A stretch of 64,000 bases of DNA from JAAYCB01 sp012744395 (GCA_028703175.1 JAQVNJ010000003.1:42892-106891); one strand, 5' to 3'. Shown: positions 25,932 to 35,843, numbered from the stretch's first letter. Notes: a model not told the origin generated them from the letters alone. Made by a program: numbers and translations.

Positions 25932-28223
25932 TTATGGTTGCAGGGTCACGGCCACGAACACCACTTCCCCCGGCTTTAACTCGGTGGAAAAGTCCATCGG
26001 CAGACGTTGGCCATGCCACAGGGGACGGAACCCGCCATCGTCGGTGGACCGCCACACCTGGCCGTCGTACGACGCCCCGGCCGGCGCGTTGCGGGTGTCA
26101 AGGTCTACGCTCAGTGGCTGCGGCGTTTCCGCGACGTTCACAAACAAGTGGCCGATCCGCTCGTCCGGCGATTGCCAGGAACTGGTCAGGATGGCCGGCG
26201 TCGGCATGGATTCACTGACCCATTGGTCCCCTCGGCGCACGGAGATCGCGACTTCCACCTGCGGCACCGTCAATTCGTAGGGATGCAGCATCGTTCCGAG
26301 CATCAGGAAGTCCTTTGCCCGAGTCTTCAACAGGCGGCAGTGGCTGCGGATCATCGCAATCTGGTCCGGGTGGGCGTCGAGCATGTTCTGCGGTGCGGAC
26401 CAGACCGCGCCGCCCGGCGTGCGCCCGGCGGCCAGATTCATCGCGTGACAGCGCACGTTCCAGCGGCTGTCGCCCGCGCTCAGACCTGCGCTGTCGCCCC
26501 CATAGCCGACGGCGAACTCGTGGTAGAGGTAAGAGAACAGCGGGATGCCGACCGCGCCGGGATAGCCGCGGTACCATCGTTTCTCATAATACTCGCGGAC
26601 GTGAAAGCCGTCGAGATGCTGTATCAACTGCTCGTGCGGTTCTTCATGAAACAGAACGAAGTCGGGCGACAGTCCCTTGCCGTGGCGGCGCATCGTGTCG
26701 AGCAAGTCCCAGAAGGCGAGGCTCTGATAGACTCCCTCCCCCGGTGCGTGACCGTGCCCGGCGGACCAACAGGCGCCGCCCGCACCGCTGACCGTCTGAT
26801 CCATTTGCAGCACATCGACTCCGAGCGCATGCGCCTGGTCGATCACGTTGCAGAAGAACTCGGCGGTCTGCGGGGCGGCGGGGCAGAATTGGTAGGAATG
26901 GCGCCGCCACTCGCCCGACGGGCTGGATTCGTTGAGCACATACTCCTTCGGTTTTCCGGATTGCTCGTCGACGACGTAGGACGAGCCGTATTGCTCGGCG
27001 GCCGGAATCTCGGCGGCGTCGCGTCCCTCGTTCCAGTACGTGTAAAACATGCCGGAGAGGAAGAAGAAGGGACGGATACCGTCCTCGCGGAGTTGCCGGA
27101 GGACCTGCTGTGCGCGGTCCTCATCGAAGATCGGGAAATAAGCGCCGGCGGTCCAGCGGCGGTGGTTCTCCCACCCGGCGAGCATGGCAACGACCGGCCC
27201 GTCGATCTTGTCGCGCAAGGTGTGGAGATATTCGCGGAGCTTCGGGTAGTAGGAGCCGGAGCAGGTCCGCTCGCGATCGTAGGTACGGACCTCGCAGACA
27301 TGCACGTCCGGCCCCTCCTTCCACCACGCCGGCACGTCGTCTCGCTGAACAAGGGTCTTCTCGCACCACGGTTGCAGTACGGCCCATTGTTTGTATCGAT
27401 CGGCCGTGTCATACCAGCGGCCTTGGGTCACGCCCACCGCCACGGGGTAGGGGCTCTCCCAAGTGCCGTCGCGGTCGCTTCCGTCGTCGGGCACGACGGT
27501 ATACGCGTGCCAGCAGAGAAAGCCTTCGACGCGTTTCGACACGCCCAGCGACATCGGGCGGCCCTCCGTGTCGCGCCCCGCCAGGTAGAGGCCCGCCGAC
27601 CGGTCCTGGTAGGCCAGGAACTGGGCCGAGAGGTTGCCGGGATACCCCAACGTCACGCCGAACCCGTCGCGCCAGTTCTTCGCCGGGTTCTCAATGAGCG
27701 TGCCGGACAGTGCGGGCAGCACCAGGCAATCGTCGTCGCCCTCGCTGATGGTTGGCACGGCGAGGACCTGCGGGAAGCGGACGGCCTTCACCCGGCAACC
27801 GGCCGGGCACTTCACGCGTATCGTCCACAACGTCAACGGGTCCTGTTCGTCGCACAGCACCGCGACTTCCACGCTGACGCCGGGCGCCGGGAAGGCGCCA
27901 TACGCGATGACGGCCTTGCTCGTTGCGCCGGTCTTCGTCACGGCCACATTCGACGTTCCTGCCGTCGTGCTATCGAGCGTCACGCGGTCGCCGTCTTGGT
28001 TGGTCAAGGCGATCGAGAAGAGGCTTTTCGAGGTCGGGGACGCAACCAACGCCTGCCCACTCGCCTTGTGGACGAGCCGCTCGATGAAGGGTGCGGGCGC
28101 CTGCTCGACTACCAGACGCAGGACCCGGTTTTCCAATGCAACCGTATCCGCGGCATCGGTCGCCGCCGTGGCAGACTGCAGGACAGAAACCGCAACGGCC
28201 AGCAGAATTGCAGGGGCTTTCAT
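25932..28223 (-). CDS. Secreted glycoside hydrolase-like protein (DUF6259 type)
   Basis: 763 residues from an ATG that starts a signal peptide (MKAPAILLAVAVSVL). An N-terminal beta-sandwich (about residues 30-300) is followed by a TIM-barrel-like part with ALGVDVLQMDQT and FVLFHEEPHEQL, which place an Asp and a Glu where clan GH-D-like barrels carry catalytic acids, and a C-terminal beta domain. This order fits the DUF6259 group of uncharacterised glycosidases; substrate unknown. A purine-rich stretch (GGAAAGGAAG) upstream may be the ribosome binding site. It stands alone on its strand. Confidence 0.65.
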   Translation of the reverse strand: MKAPAILLAVAVSVLQSATAATDAADTVALENRVLRLVVEQAPAPFIERLVHKASGQALVASPTSKSLFSIALTNQDGDRVTLDSTTAGTSNVAVTKTGATSKAVIAYGAFPAPGVSVEVAVLCDEQDPLTLWTIRVKCPAGCRVKAVRFPQVLAVPTISEGDDDCLVLPALSGTLIENPAKNWRDGFGVTLGYPGNLSAQFLAYQDRSAGLYLAGRDTEGRPMSLGVSKRVEGFLCWHAYTVVPDDGSDRDGTWESPYPVAVGVTQGRWYDTADRYKQWAVLQPWCEKTLVQRDDVPAWWKEGPDVHVCEVRTYDRERTCSGSYYPKLREYLHTLRDKIDGPVVAMLAGWENHRRWTAGAYFPIFDEDRAQQVLRQLREDGIRPFFFLSGMFYTYWNEGRDAAEIPAAEQYGSSYVVDEQSGKPKEYVLNESSPSGEWRRHSYQFCPAAPQTAEFFCNVIDQAHALGVDVLQMDQTVSGAGGACWSAGHGHAPGEGVYQSLAFWDLLDTMRRHGKGLSPDFVLFHEEPHEQLIQHLDGFHVREYYEKRWYRGYPGAVGIPLFSYLYHEFAVGYGGDSAGLSAGDSRWNVRCHAMNLAAGRTPGGAVWSAPQNMLDAHPDQIAMIRSHCRLLKTRAKDFLMLGTMLHPYELTVPQVEVAISVRRGDQWVSESMPTPAILTSSWQSPDERIGHLFVNVAETPQPLSVDLDTRNAPAGASYDGQVWRSTDDGGFRPLWHGQRLPMDFSTELKPGEVVFVAVTLQP

Positions 28224-28601
28224 CTCTGGGGTGCTTCCTTTCCAAAGGAGACACGGCTCCTTTGCTGGCAGCATGCCAGTCTGGTAGGAGTTAAATCGGC
28301 TGGAAGGACGGCGTCGGTGCAGGATGCCCGGCGGGGCCGTTCAATATACACCCCGGCTCGGGTGCCCGCAAACGGACGGTCCCGGAGAAGCGTGCCGTGT
28401 TCGGCCCGTCGTTCAGCTTTGGCCGATTGGATGCCCAAGAGGCAGGGAAACAGGATGGTGGCACAGCCGATCGCAGTGTGGTCCAACAGGTCACGATTGG
28501 ATCGGAGCTTGAAGTAAGCGACGTGAGCATACGATCGAACAGTGTCTGTGCTTATTCTCTTCATGTTCCACGGCGATAAGTCGTGGCGAGGGGAAATCGT
28601 C
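28224..28601. other. Spacer without recognisable gene
   Basis: No RNA gene or supported frame is seen between the divergent glycosidase-like gene and the remnant ORFs that follow. Confidence 0.3.
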
Positions 28602-28745
28602 ATGCGAAGACTACCGGCGTGTGTTGTGTCTCTCCTACTGGTCGGCGCAACGTACGCTGCGCCCGCACTTGATCCTGAACCGAAAGATGGGCGGAAACTC
28701 TTCGGCCCTGCTGTGAACAAGACGGTTTCGGTGACCGCCGGCTGA
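28602..28745 (+). pseudogene. Signal-peptide remnant of a secreted protein
   Basis: A 47-residue frame begins with a good signal peptide (MRRLPACVVSLLLVG, cleavage near YAAPA) and then stops after a short polar tail. It is likely the 5' end of a longer secreted protein, since fragments of glycan-active proteins follow at once. Confidence 0.45.
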
Positions 28746-28756
28746 GACTCCGCGGC

Positions 28757-28966
28757 TTGCGGACCGCGGCGAGGTCCGCTGCCTTGGTGGCGAATCCGGC
28801 AGATCGGTTGCCGCTGCGGCAGGAAGACGGAGTCCTGGAGATCACCGTCCCGGAGAGCCCGCTCGACCCGGTGAACACGGTCGTCGCGGCGAACTTGGAA
28901 GGGGCGCTACGCGTCGAACCGCGCATCGCGCCACCAGGCCAGGTTCGCGAGAGAGGCGCTCCTTGA
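28757..28966 (+). pseudogene. Fragment resembling the C-terminal end of an alpha-L-fucosidase
   Basis: The frame contains RLPLRQEDGVLEITVP and SPLDPVNTVVAANLEG, close to the C-terminal beta-sandwich of GH29 fucosidases, and nothing of the catalytic barrel. The identification rests on a short stretch and is tentative. Confidence 0.4.
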
Positions 28967-29119
28967 TGGCGACTTCCTCCCGTTTTCCTGCGTTCTGCCC
29001 GCACCGCTTGCATGCATGGACGGCAGTTCTGCCCATAATCCAGGGCAGTCGGACGGACGGGCCCAGCCATGCGGACGCTTACCGAGCTAGTCAAGGACTG
29101 AAGACAGCCAGCAGCGCCA

Positions 29120-29506
29120 ATGATGCACACCAGGATCCGGCACGCGTTGTTCTGCCTCTATGGCGGTGAGCCGCCGAATTGGCTGCACAACCGCCGGAAC
29201 ATCTGGGACGACGGCAACCGCCTTACTGCCAGTTTCTATCCGAAGAAGGGGCAGGAACGCGTCACGCTGGAGACCAAGACGGCAGTCGGCGACGGACTGT
29301 GGTACCCTATCGCCTGGACATGGCGCGGCGTCAACAGCGATCAGGACAATGCCGAACTGGTCCTGTACGTGGACGGGATGCCGGTCGGACACTAGGGAGC
29401 GCAGGCCTTTCACCGCGACTATTGGGGCGTGGCCGGTAAGACGGCCCGGCAGATCGACGCAACGGACCGAAGCGATGCAGAGTTCTGGCAGCACATCGAC
29501 CCCTGA
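29120..29506 (+). pseudogene. LamG/concanavalin-like domain fragment with internal stop
   Basis: The frame reads WTWRGVNSDQDNAELVLYVDG, typical of the last strands of LamG-type lectin domains, then hits TAG at 29393-29395; the same frame continues to a second stop at 29504-29506 with protein-like sequence. No proper start or N-terminal half is present. Confidence 0.5.
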
Positions 29507-29530
29507 ACCCTGTCGCAAGAATGGCGACAA

Positions 29531-30048
29531 ACCAATGATGCACATGTCATCTATGGCAATTATCCGGATGGCGGAAGAGCAAGCGGCGCGGGATCAGTCT
29601 GGGCGGCCTGGTCGGACAGCCACGGGCTGTGCGCCAAGGTGGATCACAGGGACGCGGCACGCGCCGAGCAGATCCTTCTGGAAGGGCTGGCGTCGCCCGA
29701 CGTTGACGACAGGGAGTTCTTGCTGGACCGTCTACTGCTTCTTTATGAGGAGACCGGCAAGGACGAAGAAGCCGGACGTGTGCGCGAACAGCTTGAGCAG
29801 ATCCAGAAGCCGAAGACCACGACGGCAGTCCGGTTCGGTTCGGACTCAATCCAAGTCAGGCAGAAGCACGATTCCGGCCGGCCGGACTCCCGCTGGAGGA
29901 CTTGCCGCATCTCGCCGAGGCTTTGCCGCCTGGCCACCGCACGAACGGCGATTCTTCGGAGGGAACACACAAAGTGGGACGGAACGATCCTTGTCCGTGC
30001 GGTAGCGGCAAGAAATACAAGAGATGTTGTGCTCAGAAGGGTCGGTAA
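29531..30048 (+). pseudogene. TPR-like protein with C-terminal SEC-C motif, frameshifted
   Basis: In one frame (to about 29830) there is a helical TPR-like stretch (AEQILLEGLASPDVDD, LLLLYEETGKDEEAGR). In another frame (29884-30048) the reading continues as LEDLPHLAEALPPG and ends in a complete SEC-C zinc motif, NDPCPCGSGKKYKRCC. The switch of frame between them shows a disrupted gene. SEC-C motifs bind zinc and occur at the end of SecA and many small proteins. Confidence 0.6.
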
Positions 30049-30322
30049 CGGGTATCCGCAAGGCAAGGATCCTCGAAAGAACCTCGATCGCCGGATCGGC
30101 ATAGCGGAACAGAAGGGGCAATAGGCCGCCTCCTCTTTCTTCCTGATGGCTGGCAAGAACAGACTACTGAAGATCCTGGGATGGCCAGGTCAAAACATAA
30201 CGTCGATTGTGCCAAACGCAACCAAAAAGGCATCTCGAAAGGTATCACCAAGGGCCAAAAGCAAAACAAGGGACCGCGCCGCATGCGACGCAATCCCTTG
30301 TTAAAGCATAGCTTACATCAAA
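30049..30322. other. Spacer before tRNA-Pro
   Basis: No gene is supported here. Confidence 0.3.
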
Positions 30323-30397
30323 TCGGGGCGACTAGATTTGAACTAGCGACCTCTGCGTCCCGAACGCAGCGCTCTATCCAGGCTGAGCTACGCCCCG
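30323..30397 (-). tRNA. tRNA-Pro(CGG)
   Basis: Complete canonical cloverleaf on the minus strand: acceptor CGGGGCG/CGCCCCG, D arm TAGCTCAGCCTGGATAGAGC, anticodon arm CTGCG-TTCGGGA-CGCAG (anticodon CGG), T arm with TTCAAAT and discriminator A. Unlike the array at 13-14 kb it keeps U8 and all stems, and it is likely a normal housekeeping gene. Confidence 0.95.
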
Positions 30398-30733
30398 CCG
30401 ATGTGAAACTCCCATTGTAATCCCGCAACGGTGCGGGTCAATGGGGGCTCGGGCGCCCGGGACAGCCGCGCCAAGCCGCAATCCATGCCGAACAGCCCCG
30501 CCGCTGACGATCAGGGGCCCCCCCCCTGCGGCTGGTCGCGCAGGGACGCGGCCGGCGAAGCAAACGCCGGCCCTTGAGGTCTGCCAGCGGCGGATCGATC
30601 CAGTCCATTGAAATGTCCATACGCTGTAACTCCATGCGTGAAAATGTGTTATAACCGGAGGTCGCGTCTTGGGAAAACTTTTTTTTCAGCCCGCGTAACA
30701 AGCGGGCCCCTCGCGGCAACCATCTTCCTAGTC

Positions 30734-31324
30734 ATGAAGTCCACCAAAGGCGTCCGTGTGGCTCCAACCGGCACCCCCCGAACCGTCGACTGGCCAGCCG
30801 CACTGGCGGAACACGATCGCTGGCTGCGAACGGTGATTTATGCGCGGGTGGGGGAGCCCCAGGCGGTCGACGAGGTATTTCAGGAGGTCTCGCTGGCGGC
30901 CATCCGGCAGAAGAGTCCACTGAAGGACCCCACCAAGGTGGCTCCGTGGCTTTACCGCACTGCGGTTACGCAGTCGCTGCTCTACCGCCGCAAGGCCGGC
31001 AGGCGGCGCAAGTTGGCGGGCAACTATGCCCGGGCCACGCAACCGGACGAGGCCGACGTTCGCACTCCCGACCCGCTCGACTGGCTGCTGGCCGATGAAC
31101 GCCGCAAGCTGGTTCGCACGGCCCTGGACCGGCTGCCGCGGCGCGATGCGGAAATACTCTGGCTGAAATACACGGAAGACTGGAGCTACCAACAGATCGC
31201 CGAGCATTTGGGGATCAGTCAGAGCGCCGTCCAGGCCCGGCTGCATCGCGCCAGGGGGCGGCTGAGAAGGGAATTGGCGAACGTTGAACGGACGACCGAA
31301 TCTCGGCAGGATTTCAACCCGTGA
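30734..31324 (+). CDS. ECF sigma factor
   Basis: 196 residues. Region 2 is recognisable in AVDEVFQEVSLAAIRQ and WLYRTAVTQSLLYRRKAGR, and region 4 in LPRRDAEILWLKYTEDWSYQ followed by the helix-turn-helix IAEHLGISQSAVQARLHRAR. It directs RNA polymerase to a dedicated promoter set, probably for an envelope signal. The start chosen lies just before the conserved part and a longer frame reaches 30608. The next gene, 30 bases on, encodes a single-pass membrane protein in the usual anti-sigma position. Confidence 0.87.
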   Translation: MKSTKGVRVAPTGTPRTVDWPAALAEHDRWLRTVIYARVGEPQAVDEVFQEVSLAAIRQKSPLKDPTKVAPWLYRTAVTQSLLYRRKAGRRRKLAGNYARATQPDEADVRTPDPLDWLLADERRKLVRTALDRLPRRDAEILWLKYTEDWSYQQIAEHLGISQSAVQARLHRARGRLRRELANVERTTESRQDFNP

Positions 31325-31354
31325 TCGCCGGCACGCCCCGGCGGCAAGTGAGCC

Positions 31355-32071
31355 ATGAATGCACCGGAATTCCCAAAGATCGACGATGCCACGCTGGATA
31401 TGTTGGTCGATGGCGAGTTGAACGAGCAGGAGCGGCGAGAACTGCTCTTGAGCCTGGACGCGACGCGCGACGGCTGGCGGCGCTGCGCACTGGCCTTTCT
31501 GGAGGCTGGCAGTTGGAGGGAGTTGCTCGCGAAGACTCCCGAGCAGGCTCCGCGGCCGGCGACGCGGCGGGAGCGCGGCCGCCGCGCCGCGCGGCGGCTT
31601 GGCACGCCCCTGGCGATGGCCGCCAGCTTTCTGCTCGCCCTGCTGTTGGGCCTCGGCATCGACAATCTGCTCAAGACGCCCGCCCCGCACGCCTCGCCCA
31701 ATCAGTTCGCCGGCACGGGCGCGGTGCAGCCGCCCAGGAAGACCGGCCCCGCAGCGAACTCGGGCGGAGAGGCCGCCCCGCGGAAAGCAGCCCCCTACCA
31801 ATATGTCACGCTTCCGGTGCCCGAGGCGGCGGCCGGCGATTCTGCGTTGCTCGAATTGCCCGTGTCGTCTCGTTCCAAACTCGACAAAGGTTGGCTCAGC
31901 AGCGTCCCCTTTGCCGTCCCGGAGAGCGTCGTTCAATCGCTCCAGCAACGGGGACACGAAGTCCGGCGGCAGCGGCACGTGATTCCCTACATCACGGAAG
32001 ACGGCAGGCCGGTGGTGTTCCCGGTCGATGAAGTCCAACTACAGTACGTCGGCAACCGCGACTATCAATAG
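31355..32071 (+). CDS. Putative anti-sigma factor, single-pass membrane protein
   Basis: 238 residues. The N-terminus (DDATLDMLVDGELNEQERRELL) resembles the zinc-less anti-sigma helical motif; one transmembrane segment lies at about residues 82-104 (TPLAMAASFLLALLLGLGI); the rest is extracytoplasmic and Pro/Ala-rich followed by a small folded part. Its position right after the ECF sigma gene supports a role as the sigma's membrane-bound inhibitor. I did not recognise a named anti-sigma family. Confidence 0.7.
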   Translation: MNAPEFPKIDDATLDMLVDGELNEQERRELLLSLDATRDGWRRCALAFLEAGSWRELLAKTPEQAPRPATRRERGRRAARRLGTPLAMAASFLLALLLGLGIDNLLKTPAPHASPNQFAGTGAVQPPRKTGPAANSGGEAAPRKAAPYQYVTLPVPEAAAGDSALLELPVSSRSKLDKGWLSSVPFAVPESVVQSLQQRGHEVRRQRHVIPYITEDGRPVVFPVDEVQLQYVGNRDYQ

Positions 32072-32153
32072 GAGAGCGGAAAGCGGAGAGCGGAGGGGTT
32101 CGAATTTCAGTCTCTCAACAGCGTTTCGGTAGGCATGTAAGGAGGTGTTTCTT

Positions 32154-33218
32154 ATGAGCGGTGTCGTTTCTCGATGGTTCGCAGTCGTTTTGGGCTGCGT
32201 GTTGACTCTGCTGGCTGCCGGCGTCGCCCTGGGGCAGGAGGCTGGCCAAGCGCCGCCGCCCGAGCCGGGACAGATGCCCCCGCCGACTTTCCTGACGCCG
32301 TTTGGCGGAATCGGCGGCGACGGCGCGATGATGCCTCCGCCGGCGGTCCCGGCAGCCGGCAGTTTCCCGCCGGGGGGGTGGCAGGTGGCCGGCGAGCGGA
32401 TGCCGGTCAAGCCGAGCGAGTATTGGATCGGCCTTCAGTGCACCGTTGTGCGGCCGGAACTGCGGTTTCACCTCGGGCTGGCCGACGACGTGGGTATTCT
32501 GGTCGAGGCGCTTGTCGACAAGAGTCCCGCGGCCAAGGCGGGGATTGAGAAGTACGACGTACTGACGCAGGCGGGCGAGAAGAAGCTGACCAAGGTCCAG
32601 GACCTGATCGACGCGGTCGACGCGGTCAAGGAGGGCGCGCTCAAGGTGGAACTGGTCCGCGGCAAAGAGCAGAAGAGCGTCGAGGTGACGCCCGAGAAGC
32701 GGCCGCCCGTCGAGGCGCCGGGGCCTGACGCCGCCTTCTCGCCCTCCGGAGACTGGCAGAAGTTCTACGACTTCATGAAGCAGTGGGAGCCGGGCAAGGG
32801 GGGCCGCCCCTCGATGCGCTTGCGATTCTGGCACCCCGGCGCGATCATCACCGGCGACGGGCCGGGCGACGCGGGCGCGGCCAAGCTGCCGAAGAACGTG
32901 ACAATCAAGATTCAGAAGGAAGGGGAGCAACCGGCCGAGATCGCCGTCACCCGCGGCGATCAGACGTGGAACGTCAAGGAAGACGACCTGTCCGCATTGC
33001 CCGACGATCTTCGCCCCTATGTGGAACGGATGCTGGGCAAGGCCGGCGCGATCGGCCGGCTGCCGCTGGGCGGCGAGGCGTTCGCTCCTTTTTCGCTGGA
33101 GCGCGACGGCCGACTGGAGAAACGGCTGGACGAGCTGAAGGGGCGGGTCGACGAACTCCGCCAGACGGTCGAGGAATTGCGGAAGAATCGCGAGGACAAG
33201 CCGCGCGGTCAGAAATAG
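32154..33218 (+). CDS. Exported PDZ-domain protein
   Basis: 354 residues from the ATG after AAGGAGG, with a signal peptide (about residues 1-24) and a Pro/Met-rich linker. Residues about 85-180 form a PDZ domain (YWIGLQCTVV, VDKSPAAKAGIEKYDVL, KVELVRGKEQKSVEV). The C-terminal 40 residues are a predicted coiled coil (LEKRLDELKGRVDELRQTVE). It has no protease triad, so it is an adaptor or sensor rather than an enzyme. It is the third gene of the sigma/anti-sigma operon and may sense or signal envelope stress. Confidence 0.75.
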   Translation: MSGVVSRWFAVVLGCVLTLLAAGVALGQEAGQAPPPEPGQMPPPTFLTPFGGIGGDGAMMPPPAVPAAGSFPPGGWQVAGERMPVKPSEYWIGLQCTVVRPELRFHLGLADDVGILVEALVDKSPAAKAGIEKYDVLTQAGEKKLTKVQDLIDAVDAVKEGALKVELVRGKEQKSVEVTPEKRPPVEAPGPDAAFSPSGDWQKFYDFMKQWEPGKGGRPSMRLRFWHPGAIITGDGPGDAGAAKLPKNVTIKIQKEGEQPAEIAVTRGDQTWNVKEDDLSALPDDLRPYVERMLGKAGAIGRLPLGGEAFAPFSLERDGRLEKRLDELKGRVDELRQTVEELRKNREDKPRGQK

Positions 33219-33253
33219 CGGTCACGATCCCCGCCGGATTGCGGATGATGCGG

Positions 33254-33577
33254 ATGAGCGATTATCTTCAAGTGGTCACGACGGTTTCAGGCCAGGCAGA
33301 CGCGCGGCGGATCGCCGATCGGCTGGTCGAGAAGCGGCTGGCCGCCTGCGTGCAGATTGCCGGCCCGATCACGAGCGTCTACCGCTGGCGGGGCAAGATC
33401 GAATCGGCCGAGGAGTGGCAATTGAGTGCGAAGACGCGCAGCGCGCTCTACGAAGCGGTCGAGCGGGAGATCCGCGCAAGCCATCCCTACGAGGTGCCGG
33501 AGATCGTCGCGCTGCCGATCGCCGCCGGCAGCGGCGACTATCTGGCGTGGATCGGGAACGAGACGTCCGGCAAGTGA
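33254..33577 (+). CDS. cutA: Divalent-cation tolerance protein CutA
   Basis: 107 residues, the usual CutA length. The family signature is present: RLAACVQI, then SVYRWRGKIE, then HPYEVPEIVALPI. CutA forms a trimeric ferredoxin-like fold and has been linked to copper tolerance. Two further ATGs at 33245 and 33248 are in frame and could be the start; none has a clear ribosome binding site. It sits 35 bases after the PDZ gene and 15 before the next hydrolase gene, so all may be transcribed together. Confidence 0.85.
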   Translation: MSDYLQVVTTVSGQADARRIADRLVEKRLAACVQIAGPITSVYRWRGKIESAEEWQLSAKTRSALYEAVEREIRASHPYEVPEIVALPIAAGSGDYLAWIGNETSGK

Positions 33578-33592
33578 GCGAGGCAAGAGTCG

Positions 33593-35695
33593 ATGGAATT
33601 CCCGTTTCGATTGGCCGCTATCTTGTCGGTCTGCGGTCTTCCCGCCGCCACGTCGGCCGCCACGTGGACGCCGGTCTGCTGCCCCGAGGCGGCGCGGCTG
33701 CTGGCCGGACAGTTTGAATTGGTGCGGATCGTCGAGGGCTTCGAAGATGGCCCGGGCGGCTGGGCGTGCCGCCGGGGCATCCAGCAGGCGGAAGCGGCCG
33801 CGGCGGTCGACGCGGTGGCGCGCGAGGGCCGGCAGGCGCTGCGCGTGGATTACCGTTTCGCCGGCAAGCCGGACTTCGAATACGTCGAGTTCGGCCCCGG
33901 AGTGAAAATCAGCCAGCCCGGCGCGGTTTTGGGGTTCTGGTACCGCTTCGACGCTCGCCCGCTGGCGCTGCGACTCCGCATCCGAGACAGGAGCGGCGAA
34001 ACGCACCAGCTCAACCTGCCCCGATCCGGCGGCGATGGCTGGTCGTTCACCGCGGCAGCGCTCGAGCCGCAAGGATTGTCGTGGGGCGGCGATGGGAACG
34101 GAAAGCTCGATTACCCCGTTGAACTGTATTCGATTGTGGCGGATCGGCCCGAGCGGGGATACGTCGGCTCGGGCGCGCTGTGGATCGACGGCGTGGGTCT
34201 TTTCAAGCCGATCGAGAAGTCGCACGTGCTGGCGATCGAAACATCCGGCGCCCGACTCGGCAGGGTCTACCTGCCGGGAGAGACGATCCGCATCCGGGCC
34301 AAGGGGGAGGGCGACGGCATCCGCTGGCAGATTTGCGACTATTTCGGGCGCACGATCGCCAACGGGCAAGGGGCGGCCGAGGAGACGTTGATCTCGCGGA
34401 CAAGCCCCGAGCAGGGCTACTTCGAATGCCGCATCGAGCTTGTCCGCGGCGGTCGCGATGCCGACGCCCGGTTGTTCTCCTGGGCCGTCTTGCCGCATGC
34501 CGCGCAGCGCAACCCGTTCGTGGGCATGGGCTGCCACTTCCGCGGCGCGGCCTATCCCCTGGAGTGTATGGACCTGCTCGCCCGTTACGGGCTGACCGAG
34601 TTTCGCGACGAGATTCCCTGGTCAAGCGTCGAGCAAGAGCCGGGCCGTTACGCGCTTCCCCCCGACGGCGCCGAGTTCGTTGCCAGGGCGGAGAAGCTGG
34701 GGCTCAACCCGCTGCTGATCCTCGACTATGGCAATCGTCTCTATGATGACGGTGGTTTCCCCAATTCCAGCGCGGCGGTGGCCGCCTATGCGGAGTACTC
34801 CGCGGCAATGGCGCGGATGCTCCGCGGCAAAGTCCGCGACTTCGAGGTCTGGAACGAGTGGACGATCGGCTGCGGCATGCGCGGCAGGCCGGGCGAAAAC
34901 ACGCCCGAGCGCTATGGCCGGCTGCTCCGGGCGGCGTATCGGGCGATCCATGCGAGCGGCGGCGGGGAGGTCACCGTCGTCGGCCTCGGCGGCGAGCATA
35001 GCGGCCACCACTTCGAGCAGATTCGCGGGATGGTGCGCTCCGCCGGCGCCGGGTCCATGGACGCCTATTCCGTCCACGGCTACCGCTATCCCCGCGCGCC
35101 GGAGGAGACCGACCTGGTGGGCGAGATTCGCACCGTCGCCGCGATGGTCGAGGCGGAAGGGGGGCCGGCCCGGCTCTGGGTCACCGAGATCGGCTGGCCG
35201 ACACACGCGGACGAGCGGGGCGTGGACGAGCGGACGCAGGCGCGTTACCTGGTCCGCACCCTGGCCCTGCTGCGGTCGATCGAAGTCGTGGAGAAGGTGT
35301 ACTGGTACGACTTCAAAAACGACGGTCTCGACACGCAATACAACGAGGACAATTTCGGCCTGATTCGCCACCAGAAGCACGGTCTCGCCCCGAAACGCGG
35401 GGTGGTGGCCGCGGCCGTGTTTTCACGCTTGACCGCGGGGGCGGAGCCGCGCGCGGTCTGGCAGCGCGACGGGGCCTGGGCCGTGCTCCTCGCTGCGCCC
35501 GAAGGCCAACTGGCGATCGCCTGGGACACCGGCCGCGGCCAGGAGATCAAGCTCCAACAGGCCGATGCCGAGGTCTTCGACACGATGGGCAACCGGCTGG
35601 CCGGCCTGGGGGCGCTGGAACTGACGGAAGACCCGCTCTACGTTGTGGGGCGGGACTTGTCGGGCTTGTTTCCAGCAAGCGGCCAGCGGCGCTGA
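33593..35695 (+). CDS. Clan GH-A glycoside hydrolase with N-terminal beta-sandwich
   Basis: 700 residues with a short signal peptide. Residues about 40-290 look like a carbohydrate-binding beta-sandwich. The barrel that follows has the acid/base glutamate in FEVWNEWT (about residue 420) and the nucleophile glutamate in VTEIGWPTH (about residue 530), the pattern of GH39 and GH5-like retaining glycosidases, and ends in a small beta domain. Substrate cannot be set. It starts 15 bases after cutA on the same strand, which may be only read-through. Confidence 0.78.
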   Translation: MEFPFRLAAILSVCGLPAATSAATWTPVCCPEAARLLAGQFELVRIVEGFEDGPGGWACRRGIQQAEAAAAVDAVAREGRQALRVDYRFAGKPDFEYVEFGPGVKISQPGAVLGFWYRFDARPLALRLRIRDRSGETHQLNLPRSGGDGWSFTAAALEPQGLSWGGDGNGKLDYPVELYSIVADRPERGYVGSGALWIDGVGLFKPIEKSHVLAIETSGARLGRVYLPGETIRIRAKGEGDGIRWQICDYFGRTIANGQGAAEETLISRTSPEQGYFECRIELVRGGRDADARLFSWAVLPHAAQRNPFVGMGCHFRGAAYPLECMDLLARYGLTEFRDEIPWSSVEQEPGRYALPPDGAEFVARAEKLGLNPLLILDYGNRLYDDGGFPNSSAAVAAYAEYSAAMARMLRGKVRDFEVWNEWTIGCGMRGRPGENTPERYGRLLRAAYRAIHASGGGEVTVVGLGGEHSGHHFEQIRGMVRSAGAGSMDAYSVHGYRYPRAPEETDLVGEIRTVAAMVEAEGGPARLWVTEIGWPTHADERGVDERTQARYLVRTLALLRSIEVVEKVYWYDFKNDGLDTQYNEDNFGLIRHQKHGLAPKRGVVAAAVFSRLTAGAEPRAVWQRDGAWAVLLAAPEGQLAIAWDTGRGQEIKLQQADAEVFDTMGNRLAGLGALELTEDPLYVVGRDLSGLFPASGQRR

Positions 35696-35843
35696 ACACC
35701 GGCGAGTCGACCGCGCTGGGCAATGCGGGATGCTCCGAGCGCCTGCAACACGCTCCGCAGACCGGCATTTCCGCTTGTCCTCCCGGGGACGGGTCGCTCC
35801 GAGACGTTTTCGATCCCAGCAGCGATCGAGGCTGCCGGGACTG

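Noticed and set aside
26007..28517. 836-codon plus-strand frame
   Set aside because: Antisense of the glycosidase-like gene on the minus strand, with no start signal or family motif.
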